DNA from: DASUPK01 sp963804595
GTDB taxonomy: Bacteria > Actinomycetota > Thermoleophilia > Solirubrobacterales > 70-9
Reading direction: 5' to 3'
DNA length: 64,000 nucleotides
NCBI GenBank assembly: GCA_963804595.1
Contig: CAWDQZ010000004.1
Coordinates: 62,001-126,000 of the forward strand
Shown: positions 24,855-33,837 of the stretch, piece by piece
Layout: each line of letters starts with the position of its first letter
Position numbering within the stretch: position 1 is the first letter of the stretch
Notes under the pieces: generated by a model
The model's database searches: none
Told to the model about the DNA's origin: nothing
What the model saw: the letters and a program-made list of their open reading frames with translations, nothing else
Program-made: the position numbers and the translations under genes

Positions 24855-25768
24855 CGCCCGTTCTCCAAGTCCGAGGTGACCTCGAGGAAGACGTCCTCCA
24901 GGCTGGGCCGGCGGACTTCGAGGTCCGGCAGCTCGATCCCCTCGCCCTCCGCCCACTGGAGCAGGCGGTAGAGGTCGCGCTGCGGATCGGTGCTGGGGAT
25001 GGTCGCCTCGTGGCCCTTGACGGCCGGCCGGCTGCCGATCACCGCGGCGATACGGTCGGCGATCCCGTCGTATGTCCGGAAGCGGATCATCGTCTCGCGG
25101 CCGAGTTCCTCGCCCAGCGTCTCGGGAGCGCCCTCAGCGACGATGCCGCCCTCGCGCATGATCACCACGCGGTCGGCGAGGTGCTGGGCCTCGTCCATGT
25201 AGTGCGTGGTGAGGACGATCGTGGTGCCGAGCTCCTTCAGCCCCTCGATCATGTTCCAGGCGCCGCGCCTGGCGGAAGGGTCGAAGCCCGTGGTGGGCTC
25301 GTCGAGGAAGAGCAGCTCGGGGTTCCCGATGATCCCGACGCCGACGTCGAGGCGCCGCTGCTGGCCGCCGGAGAGAGACCCGACGCGCGCCCCGCGCTTG
25401 TCGGAGAGTCCCACCAGATCGAGCGTCTCGTCCACCTGCCGCGCGTCGGGGAAGAAGCTGGCGTAGAGGCGCATCGTCTCGGTGACCGTGAGCAGCGGAT
25501 TGAGCTCGCACTCCTGAAGCACCAGCCCGATCCGCGTCCGCCACTCGCGCGTCGGGTGGCCGGGATCGATGCCGAGGACCGAGACCGACCCGCCGGTGCG
25601 CTCCCGATAGCCCTCGAGGATCTCGATGGTGGTCGTCTTGCCGGCCCCGTTGGGGCCGAGGAAGCCGAAGACCTCGCCCGGTGCGACCTCGAAGTCGATG
25701 CCCCGGACGGCCTCGTTCTCGCCGTAGCTCTTCCGCAACCCGCGGACGGTGATCGCCGGCTCCGTCAT
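24851..25768 (-). CDS. ABC transporter ATP-binding protein (DrrA-like)
   Basis: 305 residues: Walker A GPNGAGKTTT, Q-loop VLQECELNPLLT, signature LSGGQQRRLDVG, Walker B LLFLDEPTTGFDP and switch His in VLTTHYMDEA. The C-terminal DUF4162-like extension (ETLGEELGRETMIRFRTYDG onward) is typical of DrrA-type exporters. It powers the permease encoded immediately downstream. ATG 25768 gives MTEPAITVRGLRKSYG; an in-frame GTG at 25780 is the alternative. It is first gene of the leftward block and diverges from lysC with 72 bases between starts. Confidence 0.93.
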   Translation of the reverse strand: MTEPAITVRGLRKSYGENEAVRGIDFEVAPGEVFGFLGPNGAGKTTTIEILEGYRERTGGSVSVLGIDPGHPTREWRTRIGLVLQECELNPLLTVTETMRLYASFFPDARQVDETLDLVGLSDKRGARVGSLSGGQQRRLDVGVGIIGNPELLFLDEPTTGFDPSARRGAWNMIEGLKELGTTIVLTTHYMDEAQHLADRVVIMREGGIVAEGAPETLGEELGRETMIRFRTYDGIADRIAAVIGSRPAVKGHEATIPSTDPQRDLYRLLQWAEGEGIELPDLEVRRPSLEDVFLEVTSDLENGR

Positions 25769-25826
25769 CCGGAATTCCACGATATTGGGGGGCCTAAAGC
25801 GCAGTTATCGGAGCCTGCGCCTCACC

Positions 25827-25832
25827 TATCCT
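25827..25832 (+). promoter_or_regulatory. -10 element of lysC
   Basis: TATCCT ending 8 bases before ATG 25841; no Shine-Dalgarno sequence. The mRNA would have a leader of about 0-2 bases, leaving no room for a lysine riboswitch or attenuator. Confidence 0.45.
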
Positions 25833-25840
25833 CAGCCGTC

Positions 25841-27130
<1,290 letters not shown>

Positions 27131-27131
27131 C

Positions 27132-27155
27132 CCTGGCCGGATCAGCGTGGCCAGG
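27132..27155 (+). terminator. Hairpin after lysC
   Basis: CCTGGCC (27132-27138) pairs with GGCCAGG (27149-27155) across a 10-base loop, starting 2 bases after the lysC stop. No U-tract. Confidence 0.5.
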
Positions 27156-27168
27156 TCGTGAGCGGGAA

Positions 27169-27426
27169 TCAGCCCGGCGCGACGACGGGCGCAAATCCCT
27201 TGTAGAAGCCGTCGCCCTCGATGACCTTCCGGACCCGAGCCACGGCGTCGTCAGGGTCCCGCGCATCCAGCAGGACGACGTACTCCTGAATCTGCTTTCC
27301 CCAACTCTCGGCGGGGTGACGTTCGACCAGCGTTATCGCAGCCGCCGAGAGCGCGCCTCGCGATCTACGAGTGAGCGCCGGTCCGACGAAGCGGACGTGG
27401 TACTTGCTGAGAATTCCAATGTCCAA
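27169..27426 (-). CDS. Small conserved-looking hypothetical protein
   Basis: 85 residues, opposite strand to lysC and asd. The composition is protein-like: ILSKYHVRFVGPALTRRSRG, WGKQIQEYVVLLDARDPDDA and VRKVIEGDGFYKGFAPVV, suggesting a small alpha/beta fold. The start is probably TTG 27426, which has GGGGGAG four bases upstream. I recognise no family. The main reason to keep it is the good ribosome site and the absence of any other gene in the 430 bases between lysC and asd. Confidence 0.5.
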   Translation of the reverse strand: MDIGILSKYHVRFVGPALTRRSRGALSAAAITLVERHPAESWGKQIQEYVVLLDARDPDDAVARVRKVIEGDGFYKGFAPVVAPG

Positions 27427-27548
27427 GAGGCTCCCCCTAACACCGCTTCCTCGCGAGCGGAGCGGCTTTTAGACAACCGCGTCCGAAAAGAGCCTCAATT
27501 CTTGGGAGAGGCACCCTCACTCGAGCAGGGGACCGGGCGGTAGCCCCG

Positions 27549-27554
27549 TACTCT
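27549..27554 (+). promoter_or_regulatory. -10 element of asd (leaderless)
   Basis: TACTCT, 6 bases before ATG 27561, with no Shine-Dalgarno sequence. It supports ATG 27561 over the in-frame GTG at 27555. Confidence 0.5.
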
Positions 27555-27560
27555 GTGGGC

Positions 27561-28616
27561 ATGGCCGCCAACGGTGAATACCGAGTCGGGGTGGTCGGCG
27601 CGACCGGCGCCGTCGGCTCGACGATCCTCCAGGTTCTCGCCGCGCGCAGGTTCCCTGCGGCCGAGGTGCGGCCGCTGGCCTCCGCGCGCTCCGCCGGCAG
27701 CAAGGTGAGGGTCGCGGACTCCGAGCTCGAGATCCAGGAGCAGACCGACGAGTCGATCCAGGGGCTCGACCTGATCCTCTCCTCGGCCGGCGGCAAGGTG
27801 AGCGCCGAATGGGCGCCGAAGTGGATCGAGGCCGGCGCCGTGGTGGTCGACAACACCAGTTTTTGGCGCATGCACGAGGACGTGCCGCTGGTCGTCGCCG
27901 ACGTGAACGACGACGCCGTCGCGAGCCACAACGGCCTGATCGCCAACCCGAACTGCACGACCATGGAGCTGATGGTCGCCCTCAAGCCGATCCTGGACGC
28001 GGCCGGGATCGAGCGGCTGATCGTCTCTACCTATCAGTCGGTCTCCGGAAGCGGCCGCCAGGCGATCAGGGAGCTCCGCGTGCAGTCGGCTGCGGTGCTC
28101 GAGGGCAAGGAGGTGGAGGCGAACGTCTATCCCCACCAGGTCGCCTTCAACGTCATCCCGCAGGTCGAGAACTTCAAGGACGGCGACGACTACACGACCG
28201 AGGAGCGCAAGGTGATGGCCGAGACCCGCAAGATCCTCGGCCTCTCGGAGGCAGTTGGGATCTCCGCGACCTGCGCCCGTGTCCCCGTCGTCACCGGCCA
28301 CTCCGAATCGGTGAACGTGCAGACAGAGCGCGACCTTTCGCCGGAGGAGTGCCGCGAGCTGCTCTCGGAGGCTCCGGGACTCGTGGTGCTCGACGATCCG
28401 ACCGATGCGATCTATCCGCTGCCCATCGCGGCGGCCGGCCGCGACGAGGTGCTGGTCGGCCGGATCCGCCGCGACCCCTCGCACGAGCGCTGCCTCAACC
28501 TCTGGGTGGTGGGCGACAACCTGCGCAAGGGCGCTGCCCTCAACGCCGTTCAGGTCGCCGAGCTGCTCCACCAGCGGAACCTCGTCAGGGTCCCCGCCGG
28601 CGCCAGCCTGCGCTAA
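27561..28616 (+). CDS. asd: Aspartate-semialdehyde dehydrogenase
   Basis: 351 residues. Reduces aspartyl phosphate to aspartate semialdehyde with NADPH, following LysC. The N-terminal Rossmann motif VGVVGATGAVGSTILQVL, the P-loop serine segment LASARSAG, the catalytic cysteine in LIANPNCTTMELM (near residue 132) and the substrate-binding His region VPVVTGHSESVNVQ are all present. The length is normal. It is transcribed alone and has a hairpin directly after its stop. Confidence 0.97.
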   Translation: MAANGEYRVGVVGATGAVGSTILQVLAARRFPAAEVRPLASARSAGSKVRVADSELEIQEQTDESIQGLDLILSSAGGKVSAEWAPKWIEAGAVVVDNTSFWRMHEDVPLVVADVNDDAVASHNGLIANPNCTTMELMVALKPILDAAGIERLIVSTYQSVSGSGRQAIRELRVQSAAVLEGKEVEANVYPHQVAFNVIPQVENFKDGDDYTTEERKVMAETRKILGLSEAVGISATCARVPVVTGHSESVNVQTERDLSPEECRELLSEAPGLVVLDDPTDAIYPLPIAAAGRDEVLVGRIRRDPSHERCLNLWVVGDNLRKGAALNAVQVAELLHQRNLVRVPAGASLR

Positions 28617-28620
28617 CCCG

Positions 28621-28637
28621 AAGCGCCGGGAGCGCTT
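28621..28637. terminator. Bidirectional hairpin between asd and the GH-like gene
   Basis: AAGCGC (28621-28626) pairs with GCGCTT (28632-28637) across a 5-base loop, between two convergent stops. Confidence 0.5.
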
Positions 28638-29847
28638 ACCTGATCCGCGCGCAGATCCGGAACTTCAGCGACTGGGCCGCGGCCTTGCCCTGACGGTCGG
28701 TCGCAGTGACGCGGAGGAGGTGGCGTCCGCCGCGCAGGTGCAGTCGCGGCAGCCGGGAGTTCTCGCGTCGGGTCTTCAGCACCGAGCGCCCGTCGAGGCT
28801 GGCCCGCACCTTGCGGATCGCCGTATTCGCACGCACGGAGACCTTCGCCTTCAGCCTCGGGACGCAGCGCTTGCCGGAGACGCCGGTGACCCGCACATAC
28901 GGGGCGAAGGCGGCCGCCTTGACGTTCTCCCAGTTCTCTGTCGGATCCGACGAGCGCATCACGTCGTTGAACGCGTACCAGAGGAGGATTTGAGGGTCAG
29001 CGGAGCCGATCGCCATGTCGCGCATCTGCTGCATTTCGGAGCGCGTCGGGAAGCGGTCCGCCATGGATGGGTCGTATGAGTCCCAGGAGAAGGCCTGAAG
29101 CACGAAGATCGGCCTGCTGCCGGCACTACCAGTGATCTGGCGGGTCTCGGAGGCGTAGTTCGAGACTCCGTCCATGCTGTTCGCCTTGCCGACGGGGTAG
29201 TAGTCCGCGCCCATGTAGTCGGCGACGCCCGCGAATGGCCGGAGCTGGGTGGTGAGTACTCCGTTGTCGTTCGGGATCGTCACGTACATGGTGGGCTTGC
29301 CGGGAGCGATGGACTTGACCTCCTGCTCGAGGACCGTGGTCTGGGAGACGTTCTGCGACGTGGGGGAGAGCTCGTCGCCGACATAGAAGCCCCAGGTCGC
29401 CGGATGGTCCTTGACCAGGCCGAGAGCCCACTGCTTGAACTGCGCGTTCGTGGAGCAGGGACAGTCGGGGCCGAGGTAGCGGTAGTAGGAGCGCAGGTCG
29501 GTGCCGTCGCGCCAGGCGTGATCGTTGAGTGGCCAGATCACCTTTAGGCCGACGGCCTGGGCGTCGTCGGCGTACTCACGGACCTGCTCGGCGCTCCCGT
29601 ACCAGGCGGTGTAGTTGAGGACGTACTGGAAGCCGGCGTCGGCGATCGCCTTGAGGCGCGGCCCGCAGTCCTGGGTCGCTGGGGCGCACTGCTCATAGAC
29701 GCCCTGCGGCGGCAGCGCCGCGCCCGCCCGGGCAGGGCTCCACAGGATGAGCATGGCCATGCAGCCGAGCAGGGCGAGGAGGGTCGGCCCCGCCGAAGGC
29801 GGCACCCGCCCAAATGGCCCAGGGCACACTCTCGTATGTCCGGACAT
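28636..29847 (-). CDS. Exported glycoside-hydrolase-like TIM-barrel protein
   Basis: About 403 residues. A Sec signal peptide (LLALLGCMAMLILWSPARAG) leads into a barrel-like domain with QGVYEQCAPATQDCGPRLKA, YVLNYTAWYGSAEQVREYAD, LKVIWPLNDHAW, PATWGFYVGDEL (a candidate acid/base region), GVADYMGADYYPVG and RPIFVLQAFSWDSYDPS. The C-terminal ~80 residues form a basic beta domain (LKAKVSVRANTAIRKVRASL). This resembles glycan-active TIM barrels of actinobacterial surface proteins, but I cannot assign a GH family. The start is uncertain: ATG 29847 is chosen; ATG 29856, TTG 29889 and GTG 29805 are alternatives, and none has a good ribosome site. A structured leader may lie upstream (29945-29999). 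Confidence 0.7.
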   Translation of the reverse strand: MSGHTRVCPGPFGRVPPSAGPTLLALLGCMAMLILWSPARAGAALPPQGVYEQCAPATQDCGPRLKAIADAGFQYVLNYTAWYGSAEQVREYADDAQAVGLKVIWPLNDHAWRDGTDLRSYYRYLGPDCPCSTNAQFKQWALGLVKDHPATWGFYVGDELSPTSQNVSQTTVLEQEVKSIAPGKPTMYVTIPNDNGVLTTQLRPFAGVADYMGADYYPVGKANSMDGVSNYASETRQITGSAGSRPIFVLQAFSWDSYDPSMADRFPTRSEMQQMRDMAIGSADPQILLWYAFNDVMRSSDPTENWENVKAAAFAPYVRVTGVSGKRCVPRLKAKVSVRANTAIRKVRASLDGRSVLKTRRENSRLPRLHLRGGRHLLRVTATDRQGKAAAQSLKFRICARIR

Positions 29848-29944
29848 GGCTGGCATCTGCTGCCCAACCAGACATCGGACCCTTCCCAAAATTGACGAGC
29901 CTCGCCCAAGGTCTTTGGACGTTTGTTCTTGGTGACCTCACGGG

Positions 29945-29999
29945 GCCAAGCGCACTGGATTGCCGCGCGCCGAAGCGCGAGCACGTTGCGCTCTTTGGC
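29945..29999 (-). other. Potential structured RNA leader, class unknown
   Basis: The gap 29890-30050 between two - strand genes contains nested complementarity. An outer stem pairs 29945-29949 with 29995-29999, a second stem pairs 29950-29954 with 29987-29991 (3-base bulge), and an inner hairpin 29966-29970/29975-29979 closes on a tetraloop that reads TTCG in the transcript. Seven and eleven unpaired bases flank the inner hairpin. I could not match a known riboswitch. Confidence 0.35.
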
Positions 30000-30050
30000 T
30001 TACTGGGCGAAGCCCGATGAGGCGCAGGGATGGCCCGGACGGATCCGGGC

Positions 30051-30560
30051 TCAGACCTCGGCGCGGCGGCGCATCCTGGCGCCGGCGATGCCGATCACGA
30101 TTCCCAGGATGATGATCAGCGGCAGCGTCGTGTACGCGGCGCTGGTCGACGGGCTGCCGGTGTCCAGTGGGTTCTGGTTGTTCGACGTCGCCGCAGCGGC
30201 CACGCCCGCCGCGCCGGCGGCTACGCCGGCCGCGACGCCGCCGCCGCCACCACCGCCGCCGCCAGCGGAGGCACCACCGGCCGGTCCTCCGCCGCCGCCA
30301 CCCGGATCACCGGGCACGACCGAGGAGGAGCCGAAGTTGTTGTTCGATCGGTACAGGGAGCCTCCGCCCGTGTTGCCCTGGTCCTTGGGCGGCGCCGCGT
30401 CGTGGCGCCCCGCCTGGACCGGGATCTCGTACTGGTTGGCCTGCGGCGTGCCCAGGGAGGGGTCGCCGGTCTGGGCGGTGGCAGCCGCGGGAAGCAGCAG
30501 CAGGCCCGCGGCGGCGATCGCGAGGATCCAGCGGGGTCGAATGATGGCCATGGCGCGCAT
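30051..30560 (-). CDS. Exported Gly-rich protein with C-terminal membrane anchor
   Basis: 169 residues. Signal peptide (WILAIAAAGLLLLPAAATAQ), then a polar region (RSNNNFGSSSVVPGDP), a low-complexity Gly/Ala stretch (about 90-125, runs of up to nine Gly), and a C-terminal transmembrane helix (TTLPLIIILGIVIGIAGARM) followed by RRRAEV, like a sortase-independent wall or membrane anchor. ATG 30560 or ATG 30551 may start it; a TAACGT hexamer lies 10 bases before 30560. It follows the sugar-transferase gene by 31 bases. Function unknown; probably a surface spacer. Confidence 0.65.
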   Translation of the reverse strand: MRAMAIIRPRWILAIAAAGLLLLPAAATAQTGDPSLGTPQANQYEIPVQAGRHDAAPPKDQGNTGGGSLYRSNNNFGSSSVVPGDPGGGGGGPAGGASAGGGGGGGGGVAAGVAAGAAGVAAAATSNNQNPLDTGSPSTSAAYTTLPLIIILGIVIGIAGARMRRRAEV

Positions 30561-30591
30561 CTGTCTGCCTACGTTAAACCCCGCAGCCGGT

Positions 30592-31314
30592 CTAAGAGAG
30601 CGGCCCACCGCCCGCGAGGAACGCGACGACCAGCACGATGCTGAGCACGAAGCTGGTGCCGCCCACAGCGAAGCGGGTGGTCGCCTCGGGGTGGCTCCGC
30701 TGGGCATCGATCAGGACCCTGATCTCGTCGGCGATCAGCCGGAACGGGATCAACAGCGTGCGGAGCAGAATCATCAGGTCGCCGCCGAAGCTCTGCGTCC
30801 GGACGTAGCGCACGTCGAGCGAGATCTTGCCGGGCAGGATCGTCTCGTAGTGGGCCAGTGGGTTGTTGGTGTCCAGGTCGTCGAGGAAGTGGACGAGCTG
30901 GGTGAGACCGGTGATGCCGGGCGCCACCTTGAGGATCTCGTCGTACTCCTTCTTGTGCCGGCTGACGAAGTCGGGATCCTCGGGCCGCGGACCGACCACG
31001 CGCATGTCGCCCTTGACGACGTTCCAGAACTGCGGAAGCTCGTCGAGACGGTACCTGGCGAGGAAGCGGCCGACGGGCGTGAAGCGCGGGTCGAAGGAGG
31101 TCGAGAGGCCCGGGCCCTTCGCGCCGGTCTTCATCGTCCGGAACTTGAGCATCCGGAAGGGGTGTCCGTTGAGGCCGACCCGCGTTGCGCGGTAGAAGAC
31201 CGAGCCCGGCGAGTCAACGAAGACGACCGCCGCGATCAGCAGGCCGACTGGCAGCAGCACAGGCAGCAGCAGCAGCAGAATCACGCAATCGATCACCCTG
31301 CAATTCGGACGCAC
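30592..31314 (-). CDS. Initiating sugar-phosphate transferase (PglC/WcaJ-type)
   Basis: 240 residues of the bacterial sugar transferase family. An N-terminal hydrophobic re-entrant helix (VILLLLLPVLLPVGLLIAAV) precedes the catalytic region with SPGSVFYRATRVGLNG, FRMLKFRTMK, RYRLDELPQFWNVVKGDM (the Asp-Glu catalytic pair) and VVGPRPEDP. Such enzymes load the first sugar-1-phosphate onto undecaprenyl phosphate to begin polysaccharide repeat assembly. GTG 31314 is chosen for the GGGAGG six bases upstream; a longer frame to 31353 lacks one. A final hydrophobic helix lies at the C-terminus. It opens the second glycan island. Confidence 0.9.
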   Translation of the reverse strand: MRPNCRVIDCVILLLLLPVLLPVGLLIAAVVFVDSPGSVFYRATRVGLNGHPFRMLKFRTMKTGAKGPGLSTSFDPRFTPVGRFLARYRLDELPQFWNVVKGDMRVVGPRPEDPDFVSRHKKEYDEILKVAPGITGLTQLVHFLDDLDTNNPLAHYETILPGKISLDVRYVRTQSFGGDLMILLRTLLIPFRLIADEIRVLIDAQRSHPEATTRFAVGGTSFVLSIVLVVAFLAGGGPLS

Positions 31315-31509
31315 TCTAACCCTCCCGAGGCCTCGGTCTTGACGCCTGTTCACTGTTCTCCCCTACGATTTTGTTGTTGAGTCGAAGCAGGCCCCCTAGC
31401 CCGGCCGAAAATCTAGCCGATACCACCGAGCAGGAAAAGGGTGGTTTTTGCGTAACTTGAGTGCGTGGGGGAGCCTTGGACGCCTGTTCTAGGGAGCGAT
31501 CGGAGGCCC
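31315..31509. promoter_or_regulatory. AT-richer divergent promoter region
   Basis: This intergenic region drives the sugar transferase leftward and the aminotransferase rightward. It contains TTGACG (31339) and TACGAT (31364) with a 19-base spacer, an AT-rich patch near 31365-31380, and the 11-base direct repeat GACGCCTGTTC at 31341-31351 and 31479-31489. Confidence 0.4.
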
Positions 31510-32640
31510 GTGTCCGACTGGCAGGTCCCACTTTCAGCTGTGCGCCTCACTGAGGCGGATATCCAGGCCGCGAACGAGGTCTATCGCTCCGGCTGGCTCA
31601 GCATGGGGCCCCGCACGGAGGAGCTCGAGAGGGCCTTCGCCGAATACACCGGTTCCGAGCACTGCCTTGCGATCTCGAGCTGCACGGCGGGCCTCCACCT
31701 CTCGATGCTGGCCGCCCGGCTTGGGCCCGGCGATGAGGCGGTGGTGCCCTCGATCACGTTCGTCGCGAGCGCCAACGCCGTCGCCTACACCGGTGCCAAG
31801 CCGGCTTTCGCCGAGATCGCCGCGGTGGACCGCCCCTGGCTGTCGCCCGAGACGGCCGAGCGCGCGATCACGCCCGATACGAAGGCGATAGTCGGCGTCT
31901 CCTACGGGGGGCACCCGGGTGAGATCGAGGGCCTCCGCGAGCTCGCTGAGGACCGCGGCCTGGCGCTGATCGAGGACGCCGCCCACGGCTCGGGCTCCTG
32001 GCTCGGCGACCGCCACCTAGGCACCTTCGGCCTCGCGGGTGCGATCAGCTTCTCGGCCGGCAAGAACCTCGGCGTCGGCGAGGGCGGAATGCTGCTCACC
32101 GATGACGACGAGCTCGCCGAGCGCGCCCGGCTGATGCGCTGGCACGGCATCACTCGCTCGATCTGGGAACGCCACCAGGCGAGCACGGAGAGCTACGACG
32201 TCGCCGGCCTGGGGTTCAACTACCGGATCGACGACGCCCGAGCCGCTCTCGCCCGCTCACGTCTGAGCCGGCTCGACGACGACAACCGCCGCCGGGCCGC
32301 GATCGAGTCCGTCTATCGGGACGAGCTCGGCGAGCTCCCTGGGCTCTCGATGCTCGCTTCACCGCCCGACTCGGCTCGGGTAAGCCACAGCATGTTCGCC
32401 GTTGTCGTCGAGGAGGGTGTGGACCGCGACGTCTTCCGGGACTCCCTCGCGCAGAGCGGGATCCAGACCTCGGTCCACTTCTCGCCGGTCCACCGGTTCG
32501 AGCTCTATGCCGGCAGCGGCGGGGATCTGCCGATCGCCGACGCATTCGCGGCACGCGCCGTGTCACTGCCGATGTTCCCCGAGATGGAGGAGGGGCAGCA
32601 GGCCCTGGTGGTGGAGGCGGTTCGAAAAGCGCTCAGCTAG
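31510..32640 (+). CDS. DegT/DnrJ/EryC1 sugar aminotransferase (1)
   Basis: 376 residues. PLP-dependent transamination of a nucleotide keto-sugar. Motifs: VPLSAVRLTEADIQAANEVY, YTGSEHCLAISSCTAGLHLS, PSITFVASANAVAYTGAKP, GLALIEDAAHGSG, and the PLP lysine in ISFSAGKNLGVGEGGMLLT. The C-terminal region QTSVHFSPVHRFELY contacts substrate in this family. GTG 31510 has GGAGG three to four bases upstream and fits the family N-terminus; GTG 31465 is the longer alternative. Likely acts on a UDP- or dTDP-sugar for the glycan of this island. Confidence 0.92.
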   Translation: MSDWQVPLSAVRLTEADIQAANEVYRSGWLSMGPRTEELERAFAEYTGSEHCLAISSCTAGLHLSMLAARLGPGDEAVVPSITFVASANAVAYTGAKPAFAEIAAVDRPWLSPETAERAITPDTKAIVGVSYGGHPGEIEGLRELAEDRGLALIEDAAHGSGSWLGDRHLGTFGLAGAISFSAGKNLGVGEGGMLLTDDDELAERARLMRWHGITRSIWERHQASTESYDVAGLGFNYRIDDARAALARSRLSRLDDDNRRRAAIESVYRDELGELPGLSMLASPPDSARVSHSMFAVVVEEGVDRDVFRDSLAQSGIQTSVHFSPVHRFELYAGSGGDLPIADAFAARAVSLPMFPEMEEGQQALVVEAVRKALS

Positions 32641-32642
32641 GA

Positions 32643-32661
32643 GCGCCGAACGCTACGGCGC
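32643..32661. terminator. Hairpin between convergent genes
   Basis: GCGCCG (32643-32648) pairs with CGGCGC (32656-32661) across a 7-base loop that contains the stop of the leftward gene; it starts 3 bases after the aminotransferase stop. Confidence 0.4.
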
Positions 32662-33837
32662 ACCTGCATAGGCGCCGAACGAGGCCTTGTGCTGGCCGGT
32701 GTAGGTCACCAGGCCCCAGTTCGCGCTACCGCTTGCCTCGGGCTCGTCGTCGAGCCGGTACCAACCCAGGCCCGCCACATAGGGAACGCTGTTGACCAGC
32801 TGATAGGCGGAGCTGACCCACTGCGCCTGCTCCTGGTCGGAGACGTAGAAGCCGAGCCAGAAGTGAGCGGGATGGCCCGAGAGCACGCTGTATTCGGAGA
32901 ACCAGATCGGCGGGGTGTGGCGGCGGGCCTTTTTCTTCTTCTTGCCCTTCTTGGAGACGTGGGCGGAGGCGGTCGCCTTCCTGCTCTTCCGACTCTTCCT
33001 CTTCTTGCCGACGTACGCCTTCTTCAACAGCTTGTGAAGAGTGTCGGCGTCGCTGAGCCCGATCAGGTTGTTGAGTGCGGGCTGGCGGATGTCCGGGAAC
33101 CGGCCCTCGAAGGGGTTGTGGCCCCACCAATCGAGCCGCGGCGGGCGCTTCTTCTTGCCCTTCCCGACTCGCGCCCATCGAATGAACTCAGCGGGCGAGA
33201 CCGGGACGTTGGCGTTGAGTGTGTCGCCGCCGATTACGACGTTGGCCGGGCTCGCCTGCTTGAGCGCCACATAGGCGAGGTCGCACAGCTGCGCGTAGGT
33301 GCGGGGACCCACCGGGCTGTGCTCCGGCATCGGCTGGAAGTTCGCGCCGTAGTTGACCTCGCCCCAGACCATCCACTGGTGGACGCTGGGATAGCGCAGG
33401 CTGGCGGCGTACATGAAGTCGGCGTAGTCCTGCATTTTGTCGGGGACCCACTGACGGCCCTTGCTGCCGTTCGCCCAGGCGGGGGTTCCCTGAACCAGGA
33501 TCGTCACGCTCATCCCGTACTGCGCCGCCTGCTGGGCCGCCTGGTCGGCGTAGGTGGGCCATTTGTAGGCGGGGTCGTTGGGGTCCCGTGGGTTGGCTGG
33601 CCTTCTGAGGGCGACGCGGTCCCAGGGGACCTGCATCTCGTAGTTGTCGGCGCCGATCTGCTTGTAGGTCGGGAAGGCGGAGCACTGCGTCCCGCTCGGG
33701 CAGTTCGAGTTGCCCGCTGGGTAGGTGACAGGACCCCAGATCGCCTTCATTGCGGATGCACCGGCACTCGGCGCGCAGGCCAAAGCCAGGACGCCCGCCA
33801 GGCACAGTGGTAGGAGGATGCGCCGGAGCGGCTGCAC
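32653..33837 (-). CDS. Exported glycoside hydrolase, PslG-like (copy 1, Lys-rich insert)
   Basis: 394 residues. Signal peptide about 1-27 (LPLCLAGVLALACAPSAGA), then a TIM-barrel of the clan GH-A type: WGPVTYPAGNSNCPSG, PWDRVALRRPANPRDP, TILVQGTPAWAN, VHQWMVWGEVNYGANFQP (Glu as acid/base), DWWGHNPFEGRFPD, PIWFSEYSVLSG (Glu as nucleophile), GLGWYRLDDEP. A Lys-rich stretch (KKRKSRKSRKATASAHVSKK and more) is inserted between the barrel segments around residue 280. GTG 33837 begins immediately after the stop of copy 2, so the two are coupled. PslG-like enzymes trim exopolysaccharide in the periplasm or wall. Confidence 0.8.
   Translation of the reverse strand: MQPLRRILLPLCLAGVLALACAPSAGASAMKAIWGPVTYPAGNSNCPSGTQCSAFPTYKQIGADNYEMQVPWDRVALRRPANPRDPNDPAYKWPTYADQAAQQAAQYGMSVTILVQGTPAWANGSKGRQWVPDKMQDYADFMYAASLRYPSVHQWMVWGEVNYGANFQPMPEHSPVGPRTYAQLCDLAYVALKQASPANVVIGGDTLNANVPVSPAEFIRWARVGKGKKKRPPRLDWWGHNPFEGRFPDIRQPALNNLIGLSDADTLHKLLKKAYVGKKRKSRKSRKATASAHVSKKGKKKKKARRHTPPIWFSEYSVLSGHPAHFWLGFYVSDQEQAQWVSSAYQLVNSVPYVAGLGWYRLDDEPEASGSANWGLVTYTGQHKASFGAYAGAP

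Noticed and set aside
30230..30310. Triplet-repeat-like run of CCG/CCA units resembling a simple repeat.
   Set aside because: It encodes the Gly-rich stretch of the exported protein on the - strand; codon-level low complexity is sufficient explanation.
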